From: Zygnema circumcarinatum
Taxonomy: Eukaryota; Streptophyta; Zygnematophyceae; Zygnematales; Zygnemataceae
NCBI GenBank assembly: GCA_037447605.1
Contig: CM074811.1
Span: forward strand, 2,347,446-2,411,445
Length of the DNA: 64,000 bases
Direction of reading: 5' to 3'
A model generated the notes under the pieces. That model saw only the letters and a program-made list of their open reading frames with translations, was not told where the DNA came from and made no database searches. Each line of letters begins with the position of its first letter. Position 1 is the stretch's first letter. A program made the translations under genes and the position numbers. Of the stretch, positions 55,006 through 64,000 are shown piece by piece.

Positions 55006-58000
55006 TCATTGCAGTTCGCCAAGCACCTCATCGATCAGCACAGGGCGCCCCTCTTCAATGGACTTGTGCCCTGCCACTCCCACCGCCACGGAGAGCAGTC
55101 CTTCCAATAATCCAACAGCAGGAGGCAGCTCTCCGTGAGATCTGACGGCCTTCAAGAAGCCGAGATGCTCAAGGTAGCTGGACCCGTGGTGCAGTCCCTC
55201 ATATCTGTCATCACCATGAAGCGTTGCACATGTTCACATGAAGGGCTATGCCATTCGATAACTGACGTGTGCAACAGAACAGGGGCCCCTACACGGCCTA
55301 TTGTCTAAAAAGACCCACCGTACACTACTAGAAGGGTTCGTACAAAGGGTCAAGAGGAAGAACGCTTTCAACGAGACTGAAGCTAGAAGGTAGCTGGCAG
55401 CGTTAATCCAAAGAATTTAGGGGCGAAGCATGCACATCATAGATAAAACGTTCACTTACTTGATCCTATCATCGTGGACCTCAATTGTCCGCACGCCCTC
55501 CCGCCCGTTTTCCCGCCTTCCGATACGCACAATATTTTCAGGAACAAAGGCCTCAATCTGCAGCCATGCCACCCCAAATTGTGTTTCTACATCTTGAGAT
55601 TTACTTAATGCCTCTTTCTTGGAGGTTCTAATTTCTTATTGAATAGGCTTTCTCTATCTACGTTCAACAAGTCATGACTGCGCTCTGAATGAATCAGGTT
55701 TCAAAAGGACACTACCCTGCCTAAAACTCCCACATCTTCAACAGCCCAGATTCTGTTGTTCTGCACTCGCACCGGTGACAAGAAATTAGTTTCAATACCT
55801 AGAAGGCGTTTCTTCGATCCATAGCAAGTCACCAATCATCCTTAAGTCACAGTACAGCTTCTTACCTTTCCTCTGTCCCCACCAACCGAGATTTCCTGCT
55901 CATTTCGGCTGCCCTCTGCAAACATGCAGAGGTCCAACAGACCCCTTGCTCCGCCCTCATATTCTACAATCACATAAGCATTGTCGAGAATATCAGGCAC
56001 CTGCATTCCAACACTTTCATTTGAAGTTAGTTCCCCGAGGAACAACAAATTCACCTTCCTAAGAGCAGACACTGATGATGCAGACCAAAACCTGGTTCTA
56101 TGGGCATTTGATTGGACTGACAAGGGGACAACTGACATACTGATTAGTACTGTCGATACGTCTGCAGGTACTTTTTTTTCTGGATGTTTCTGCTGTAGTT
56201 TACAGCTTTCTACCGCAGCGTTGGATCTCCTTAAGTGCACAAGTGTGTAGAATCTAAAAAGTAAGCGCTAATCCGGGGTGAACGTAGGGGAAAATGGGGG
56301 CCACCATATAAGGATAACTGTATCGTTTTGTAAACTACAGCATCGAGTCAATTGCTCAAGGATGTCTCCAAATCCAATATTCGAAGGACCCCAAATACGC
56401 CATCTAAACCGGGAGACCGGTGCATAGCGAGCTGCGCTCATCTTACCTGCCCCTCGTATTTCTCATCGAGGTGGTTAACAGCCTGCGAACCGGAGGCCAT
56501 CACTCTGACGGGTCTTTGCCCGACAATGAGGTTCATGAGGTCAAAGAAATGGCAGCATTTCTCCACAAGGGTACCGCCTGTATTCCGGGAAAAGCGATTC
56601 CAGTTGTTTACCTGCAGATCCACCAAATGCACCTCATGAACACTGATCCACCCAATTCAACATCAGCAATCTCAGATAAACATGCTGCATACAGGCAAGA
56701 GCTCTTTTTCTCAACTCCACCACCAACATGGACAATATATAGACAACATATGGAGCAAGCGGCAATGCTGATCGGTTGTCAAGGAAATGATGGAATTCCC
56801 CGCCAAATTCACCTTAACAAGAAAGGGATAGCGGTGCTCGCGAATGGCCACCATGCGGACTCGTCCGATTGCCCCACTGCGCACTTCCGCAATAAGGCGA
56901 GCGACCGGCGGCATGTAGCGGTATTCCAGGCCAACTTGGATGAGGAGGTCAGGGCGAGCCTCTGCTGCCGTCAGAACCTGCAACGCGGCACATATTCAGC
57001 AGTACAAAATCAGCTCCACATTCGTGATGCGTCTCGTAAAGTAGGCTACATTTCAAGTTCCATGAGGAGAAATATATCTACCATAACTTATAACATTGGG
57101 TGAGAATTCATGTTTGAGAGAGTGAAGCATGCATTGCCAGTACACATTGACATGTACGTTGGACGTACATTGTCAATGTGTGCTTGCTTGATGCTTCCCG
57201 CCAAGGGTATGGTGCAGGCGAAAAGATGGAAGGGAGGGGTTCTTCATCGTAGATGGCCTACGTGGTTAATATATTTTTTGAAAACTTCCTGATGCTACTG
57301 AGCAGTGACCTCGGTATACGCCCATCCTTCATTGACATTTCCGTGTGGCACAGTTCATGGCATTAATCAAATTATTATTATATTTTTTCCTTTCTCTCTT
57401 CCACCTGCTCTTCCCCCTGCACTAAACCAAGCTTGATAAGTAGTAGACATCTGTTGGAACCGGCCTGACCTTCCATTGGCCGTCGATCGAATATGCACCA
57501 AACTTGACAGAGAACGTTGACCTCACAACCTCAGCTCAATCCGGTGACAGAAACCGTCGTCTGTTGAGCTACGAATTGATTCATAAATTCCCGCCGTCTA
57601 AGCGCACGCACGTTAGGTCCCATGTACAGCCCAAAATGTAGCACGGACGAAAACACAAAGAACAAGCTATTCCATTGCTCGCTGTTCCATGCCGTAACAG
57701 GCTCACCACGTGTACGTTCGTCCATGGAACACGTGTGACGCGTACGGAATGAGACGCTACAGTACTGTACTGTAGCGCGAACCAGCACCACCCTGAAGGT
57801 GTCACGTCACGCACGCGTACGAACTACGAACGGGTACGTCCCGTTCGCGCATCGAACTTCCAGCGGGCCTTCGGGCACCGCATAAGGACGAGTTTTAGAC
57901 TTGGGAGAGAGGAAGCACCGAGTGTGGCAAGGAAGGACGGGAGATGGAAGGGGGTGCCATGGGTGAAGGGCTTGAGAGCGGCATAGTGAAAGGAGGCGCA

Positions 58001-59580
58001 GAGGGCTTGGGGACAACTAGGGAAAGAATACCGGGAAGGAGAGGGTGGGGAGGTGGGATTGTACGACGAACCTCCTTGCAGTCTTCGACGGTGGTGCAGA
58101 GCGGCTTTTCCACCAGCACATGGTGGCGCCCTGCGTGCCGCAGCACGTCCAGCAGAATCTCCGCGTGGGTCATGTTGGGGGTGGCCACTACCACCACATC
58201 GCACAGACCGCTGTCCAGCAAGGACCGGTGCTCCGAGAATATCTGCGATAGCAGGAAGAGATGTTGGATGAAGGAGGATTAGAACACGCCTTTGGCAGTA
58301 GAAATTCCTAACTGCATCGCAACCCGGCGGAAAGACATGATGGGCGATTGTCTGAACAGGCGCATGTCAATGGAGAAGTTTATAAGATCAGACGTTGAGG
58401 GCAAGGAGTTTCAGTTGGTTTGAATTCGACATAGTTACCAGTAAGAGTTTTCCTCTATTCTGGTTAACATTAAATTTCCCTGTAAAGTACGGAAAAAGGC
58501 AAGCTAAAATTGCCGGAGATAACAGTTGGATCCCATGGTCGCCGGCTTTAGCCGTGTACCGAAGCAATTCTGTTCATCTAATAACTCCTAGAATGAAAGT
58601 ATCTACAAAGGTAGTCCTCTCTATTTATAAAAGCAGTCCTCTCAAAGACGGACACGCAAAAGTTATTAATCTAGTCCACTTCATAGCAACTAATAGCCTT
58701 CAGGGTCCTGCTCACTTTCGAAAGTTATCTGGCATCCCACAGCCGCGGAACAATCTACTTTTGTTACTCCTGCCAACTAGTAATGGCAAAAGCATCTATT
58801 GAGAGTTTGTAGCTAATTTGAGCATGCAATGGATGGAGGCGTCTCCCTATGCTGATCCAGTACATATCATCAACATTAAGCAAACTATTCCTGCGCAAGC
58901 CACTGCTGCAAAAATAAGGGATCGACGACGACACAAACATACATTACGCACCGAATGCGAAAGAGGCAGATAGGAGCAGAACCTCGACCCAGCTATCTGC
59001 CAACGCTCAGCGCCGCCTCCAGCTACATTTAGCCAGAATGAAAGCAGAATCTCACCTTTAAGTTACCGCCATTGAGTGCCTTCACAGCAGCCTGTCTGGA
59101 CGGTCCGTGCGGGTCAGCTATCGCTGTAACCCTCGCTCCTTCAATGTTCGCTAAATTCAAAACATGCTCGATCCCCATCATTCCAGTCCCAATGATGCCA
59201 TACCGCATCTCCTTCTCCAGCACCTCCGCTTCAGCTGCATCTGAAGGTTTGCTTAATTCAAACGACTTGCCTTCCGTAGAACCTAGGGTTTGGCTAAAAG
59301 TGCAGTTGTCTGACTCATGTCCTGCCGTAGAGGGAATGGAAGGGGGAAGGCTTGCTGCAGGCGGCTGCCGAATGCTGTTTGCAAGCGCTGCTGAGCCTGC
59401 AACGCTACAAAGAGCGTCTGAGAGGAGCTGGCAGGCCTGCCCCCTCACTGGCCGGCATGCAAGACTGTCTGCATCGACATTTGGAACTCTGACTGACGCC
59501 ATAATGCTGCCAGATAACTTGATAGGATTCCTGAAAGCACTTGACCCAAATTTATACAAGTTTTTGATGAACAATCGCAC
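55006..59580 (-). CDS. Gfo/Idh/MocA-family NAD(P)-dependent oxidoreductase
   Basis: Predicted exons (minus strand): 59580-59056, 58242-58072, 56977-56813, 56611-56447, 56000-55866, 55557-55460, 55204-55006. Total 1458 nt, 485 aa; an inner ATG at 59502 would give 459 aa. Residues 125-136 ([12 protein letters not shown]) start the Rossmann fold. EKPLCTT at 220-226 carries the conserved Lys of the EKP motif. GLEYRYMPP, then [20 protein letters not shown] with the conserved His, and the substrate-domain segments [34 protein letters not shown] and [13 protein letters not shown] follow. Plant members are about 370 aa; the extra 90-120 N-terminal residues could be a transit peptide or a lineage extension. 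The family oxidises sugars, cyclitols or related compounds; the substrate here is unknown. Confidence 0.88.
57142..57181. other. Hairpin in oxidoreductase intron 2
   Basis: ACACATTGACATGTACGT and ACGTACATTGTCAATGTGT are complementary arms of 18-19 bases with one bulged base and a 3-base loop. Confidence 0.85.
57755..57777. other. GTACTGTAC palindrome in oxidoreductase intron 2
   Basis: CGCTACAGTAC and GTACTGTAGCG are perfect 11-base arms around a single T. The surrounding 57700-57850 is rich in GTAC and GTCACGTCAC. Confidence 0.85.
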
Positions 59581-59599
59581 AACGACCGCGGGCTGATTT

Positions 59600-60679
59600 A
59601 CAAACGAAGCCGAATTTCAATTGACTGAAATGCAAAATCCTTCAATGGAGACCCTTCAATGTTGCACTGATTGCAGTGTTCCCGGATTCTCCCAAACAGT
59701 CGAATTCAACCTCCAACATAACTTGCAGCCTTCCCCTTCCCTGCTATCTGGAATTCCTCCCCGCAATTCAAATCAAAACTCCAGTATCCTCCATTCCCGA
59801 AGCTGCAAAAAAGCAGAGATCAGTCGAGAGATCCGTCTCGGACATAGTCACCATCCAGCCCCGTCTAAGTCCCCATCCACCTCTGCCATAGCCAGCACCT
59901 CCTTTCTCCTCTCTCTCCCCTCTCTCTCCCTCTCCCTTCTCTCCCTCTGGCTGAGGAAGCCCCTCTTTGGAGTGGTTGCCCTTAACCGTCCTCCCCAGGG
60001 ATGCCACTGGCAAAGCTCCAAACATTTTGCAAAACTGTACCTTCTAAAAAAATAGATTCAGCGAATAATGTCGCTCCACCACACTTGCAAGATTCCATTC
60101 CTTACAACCCGGAAATCTCGGGCAGCATTTCGTTCGCTGCCCGCAGGCCCAAATCCAACAACCGCGTTCTTCCCCGAAAATGTGGTTTTCTGCCCGAACC
60201 CGCGGGCAGCGTCCCGCTCTGTACTTTCCGCCCACGCCTGCCAGAGAATCTTCCACACCGACAGGTGAGCTGCTCGACGACAAAAAGACACTGACACGGA
60301 TCAGGAGACCAGGTGCAACCCACTATTTTGTTCAATGAACCTGGACCAAAAGCGCTAGGTGCAGTCCTCCGGGGCGATGAGCGCGGTTATCCACAACGTC
60401 ACAGCTCGAAACGCCACGTTGTCCCGGTCAGGCCTCCACGTCAGCAATACAAAGGCGTCTCCAGATCGCGCCACGTGGCCCTTGGCGCAAACAAGTGGAG
60501 TTCCATGACAGGCACAGTTTCAAAAATTATTTTTCCGACTGCTGGGAGCGTTTGGGTGCCACAAGGAGCGCCCTCCTCTGCCCTCTCCTTTCCGACGCGG
60601 AGCTCGCTTGGAAAAATTTCAAAAAGAGGGCGCGGTACGGTCACCATGTTGGGATGGTACATGCATGGTAAGGGATGCA
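59600..60679. other. Upstream region of the oxidoreductase
   Basis: No gene recognised. It contains CT-rich DNA (59895-59950) and ordinary mixed sequence with overlapping short frames on both strands. Confidence 0.4.
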
Positions 60680-60840
60680 TGGTGCGCCTAGGCGTAGTTT
60701 TTCCGCTCCTAGCTTTTTTCCTTTGTGGTTAGATCCTTTGCGCCTAGGTCCTTTGCGCCCAGTTCCTCGTGGTTCCCCATGCTGCTTTTGTCCATGTACA
60801 TTTGATGGCCTCGCCATCGTGACTTCGTGAGTTCAATGCC
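60680..60840 (+). repeat. Dispersed repeat family R1, copy 5
   Basis: Blocks GCGCCTAGGCGTAG, TTTTTCCGCTCCT, CCTCGTGGTTCCCCATG, CCATGTACATTTGATGGCC and GCCATCGTGACTTCG match the copies at 15100-15380 and 28925-29170. Confidence 0.65.
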
Positions 60841-61000
60841 ATTTTCATCTCATTTGGTGGAGTCAGACATTGACCATGGCCAAATCAATTTCGTAAGCCT
60901 GTCGGGCGAATTAAGCATTGGCTAAGTAAGCATTTTTCGGTACGGCTGTGTGCGACGGAGCCCCGGATCCCGATCCGGAATTCGTACAAGAAACTTTGAC

Positions 61001-61024
61001 TTTTAGTACTGTACTGTACTAAAA
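61001..61024. other. TTTTAGTAC...GTACTAAAA palindrome
   Basis: Nine-base arms around TGTACT. The preceding AATTCGTACAAGAAACTTTG recurs with small changes at about 63640, followed there by TTTTAGTACAGTA. Confidence 0.8.
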
Positions 61025-61800
61025 TTCGGGAATTTAGTACGGCCAAGGCCAATGTCTGACTCCCCCTATTGGATGCATGGCGCATACATGTTATCGGTAG
61101 ATGCGGAGCCTCCAGACCTGCTAGAGGATGCCTCTGAGGAGGACATCTCTCTACGCCTAGGACTAGAAGACGCCACCTTCGCGGAAGCACAAGACTTCAC
61201 TCACAAAGCATATCATAGCCCCCAGGTAAAGAATGAAAGACAAAACAGAAAGATAAGGAAGGTAAGAGCGAGCACCACGGCCTAAAACTCTTAACTTCCA
61301 AACTGAAGTACAAGCATGCAGCAAGAGCCACTCCCCTGCATCTCTACTCCGCTACAAGACTACCCACCTTCATGCTGTGAAGGTCCACCACATTCCGGCA
61401 AGCTTCACCTACCGCTTCTCGCAGTCTACATCCAGGGTTAAATCTCAATGTTCTCCCTCCCAATTCATACATCGCCCATAGCAACAACCATGGGCGGCAA
61501 CCAACCCCGTTAGCAAACACTAAGCGCTGGTCTCGCCACGCGTCTACGCCTGCGCGCCTGTCACGTCACGCGTTGTTGGCTGCGCGCCATTCCGAACTCC
61601 GTCTCCACACAGCCGGCGGCCGTTCAGAGCCGTTGCGGACCCTTGCTCCAACGGCCTCCCGTGACTCGCGCTCACGTGTCTCCCGCACACCTGTGGACTC
61701 CGGCCAGATCCTAGCTCGACCCTAGCTCTGCCGTCTAGCCCTCCTAGACTCCTAAACAAACACATGCTCCCATAAAATATGTACCACTAACTAATATACA

Positions 61801-61935
61801 CTAACATTCCCCTCTTGGTAAGTTCCTTTGAGGCCCCAATCCTAAGAGCAGGCTGTTTTTCCACAACGTCTCTCCATTGACCCCTTTAGTAAGCATGTCT
61901 GCTGCCTGGTCTTTTGTACTGTTGATGTATAGGTA
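61801..61935 (-). mobile_element. Ty1/copia polyprotein end, polypurine tract and LTR start
   Basis: On the minus strand 45 codons read YLYINSTKDQAADMLTKGV...LLLGLG...GEC and a stop. This is the end of the copia reverse transcriptase/RNase H region (STKDQxADxLTK). Directly after it comes the purine tract AAGAGGGGAA (61807-61816) and then TGTTAGTGTATATTAG, a typical LTR start, running toward lower coordinates. The LTR end was not defined. Confidence 0.7.
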
Positions 61936-63479
61936 CATCAAGGTATTGGTACTTAGTTCCTAGCATGAATGTTGTCCAGGATGTCAAATGTATTGGTATA
62001 GGGACAATGTCCATGTAAGGATGGTCATGTTTGGGTGTAGGACCGAACATGAGCGGTGCCCGTATCGTTAGGGTACGGTACGGCAGTGGTCTACTGTAGG
62101 GTGTCAGGTTTGCGGCTTAGGCTTGGGCCGTACCAAAGGTGGTGCGCGGAATGCGCCTGGACGGATTGGAGCGCGGCCGTACGGACGGGGCGTGATTGTA
62201 CGGACAACGCGGAAGTGTAGGGAGTCTAGGGACGCAGAGATTTGGGCGCGCGAAAGTCGGATTTGCGTGAAGCGACATGATTGGTCGCGACAAAGCGGAA
62301 ATCGCGGCGCATCCGAACGTGACGTGACGCACGGTTCGGCAATATTGGTGAAGAATGTGGGAGATGTTGGAGCGCGCTGATTGGTCGCGGCGGGAGCGTA
62401 GAGCGCGGGGCGCACGATACATGGCGCGATAGTAGGACTTCTGAGGCGGTGCGCTAAGCGGCGAAGGGAAGCGTCAGTGGAGCCCCTTCAAAATGTCGAC
62501 AATGAATCAGGCCGCGCCACGTGGACGACTCGCGTAGTGGGTCGGCGAGTACGGCAGAAAGGTCGGCGGCCGGAAAAGTGTGAAGGGACCAAAAGTGGAC
62601 CCGCCGCGCGGGATTCTGTACGGCTGGGCATAGCGTAGGTCGGTACCGCCGTAGGTTTACGGGACCACTATTGTAGGTCGCTACTTGGTCGCGCCGCCTT
62701 GCCGAATGCAAGAGCGGCCATGACGTGACAACTAGTGTCACGTCACATCACCATGTTTGTTTAATAGGGAGCAAGCTTGGCTCTCTTACTCACACTCTCT
62801 GAATTTTATGCTGCTCGACCTTTGTTTTTTAGGAAGAGTATGTGGAGGCTGAGGCCTAGAGGAGTCCGGCCTTGTGTATGAAGGTCGTGAAGGAACTAGC
62901 TCTCACCATGCTAAGCTTTAGTGAAGAAGTTAGGTGGTGTGTCCCTCAGGTGTTGAGGTAGAGGAGATCTCGGAGGCATGAAGTGCTTGGATATTGTAGT
63001 TGGAGTGTAAGATAATTATCAGAGGGTAGGATAGTGCCCATGTGAGGAGGAGAATCTAGCATAAGGGATTTATGTAGATTTCTCAAGGAGCTTGTATTAC
63101 ACTAATGTAGTTTGAGTTTTAGGCCCGGGGTTTTCTCCTTATTATTGTGTCATTTGTCATGTGAGTCCTTTTGTTGGATTGGCGTGGTGAATGAGTGGAG
63201 GCAACCATTGTATGGGCGGTATGTCGCTCCACATGAGGAGACCGTTGGAGCAGCGTGGAGTGAAGGAGCCGAGACCATGGAAGAGATGAAGAAGTGTTCT
63301 TGTAGGTGGCGTATCCACTGCCCGCACCTAGCGAGGGGTGGATGAGAAGGCATATCGTAGTGGAAGCGGTATGTGGCCCAAGTGAGTGGAGGAAAGTTAT
63401 GAGTTTCATCCGGGCATGTGTTTATCATTCCTAGAGTCCCCTTTGCACCCACAACATGTAACAACAAAAGCTACGGCTA
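61936..63479. other. Sequence separating two copia fragments
   Basis: About 1.5 kb with GTACGG-rich DNA (62070-62660), GTGACGTGACG motifs and no recognised gene. It interrupts what would be one continuous copia coding region, so it may be an insertion. Confidence 0.4.
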
Positions 63480-63551
63480 TCCTTCAACCACAAGCTCATG
63501 GAAAAAATGATACTGAATCCTGATATGCTTAGACCTTTTTGTGAAAGACTG
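63480..63551 (-). mobile_element. Ty1/copia RNase H fragment
   Basis: 24 codons on the minus strand read QSFTKRSKHIRIQYHFFHEL and then VVEG, matching the KHIxIxYHFxRELV motif that normally lies just before the STKDQxAD motif now found 1.5 kb away. Confidence 0.6.
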
Positions 63552-63683
63552 GATCAAAATCAAAATCATCAAATCATCAAAATCAACATCATCAAAATCA
63601 TTGACTGGTTAACTGTCAACAGCTGCAGATCTCGACCCAGAATTCGTACACAAAACTTTGACTTTTAGTACAGTAAGACACTC

Positions 63684-64000
63684 TAATATTTTTGCCATGG
63701 TTCCGACCAATATTGGACAAAAGTCTTGGAATCGGAAAGTAGAAGGAAGTCCGTGTTAACAATAGGCTGGCGGTCGTGGTCTATCGAGACCGGCCTGCGG
63801 CCGTACTGCCTCCCTCTGTACGGAGGCGCATGGCCGCCAGGCGGGCCCTGTCGCAAGCTCCTTCAGTACCCCCCCTAACATTTTCGCCATGGTTTTGGCA
63901 AATAATGGGCGAAAATCTTGGAATTTGCAAATATAAGGAAGTCCGTGTTAACAATAGGTGGGCGGTATTATGTTATAGAGTCCGGCCTGCGGCCATACTG
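63684..64000 (+). repeat. Two tandem repeat units at the window edge
   Basis: 63684-63808 and 63880-64000 share TTGCCATGGTT/TCGCCATGGTT, TCTTGGAAT, GGAAGTCCGTGTTAACAATA, GGCGGT and CCGGCCTGCGGCC. Units start about 196 bases apart and may continue beyond the window. Confidence 0.8.

Noticed and set aside
61052-61285. Acidic 77-codon frame
   Set aside because: Mixed composition but no splice signals, family or neighbours to support it; it lies in repeat-rich DNA next to copia remnants.

Overview
The window is nuclear DNA from a eukaryote, most likely of the green lineage (a streptophyte alga or early land plant). Supporting signs are spliced genes with GT-AG introns, telo-box motifs (TTAGGGTTT), a plant-type COX5C-like gene, a plant-type 2-oxoglutarate dioxygenase exon, a plant-type Gfo/Idh/MocA oxidoreductase and Ty1/copia remnants. 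The exact taxon is inference. I reconstructed splice sites by hand; each main gene gives a spliced length divisible by three and motifs in the expected order.

Left part (1-14.7 kb). A segment of about 5.86 kb is present twice (1-5859 and 8871-14725) with only a one-base indel over about 5.78 kb. Each copy carries an intronless secreted chymotrypsin-fold protein whose catalytic His and Ser are replaced, so it is probably a pseudoprotease. Between the copies lie the last exon of a 2-oxoglutarate dioxygenase, cut off at the duplication edge and frameshifted, and on the minus strand a two-exon secreted protease of the same family with an intact His/Asp/Ser triad.

Centre (18-51.6 kb). Three plus-strand paralogues encode secreted, CD73/UshA-like 5'-nucleotidases with two N-terminal PAN/Apple-like domains. 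Genes 1 (18522-28377) and 3 (42619-51290) have 18 exons each and encode two complete nucleotidase domains in tandem (1349 and 1350 aa). Gene 2 (31086-36025) has a single nucleotidase domain (771 aa) and looks like a recombinant in which domain A was lost through an intron. All five nucleotidase modules share exon phases and a GC-AG intron at the same position. All three genes end with a stop codon split by the last intron (T|AA). Near-identical tracts in some exons point to gene conversion.

Between the genes lie simple repeats, a 1.84-kb duplication next to an assembly gap (39058-39067), dispersed repeats, a large inverted-repeat structure and G-box-rich upstream segments.

Right part (52-64 kb). 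A small COX5C-like gene (53086), a seven-exon minus-strand oxidoreductase (55006-59580) and a repeat-rich end with copia remnants and GTAC-rich palindromes. I saw no tRNA or rRNA gene and no CRISPR array.
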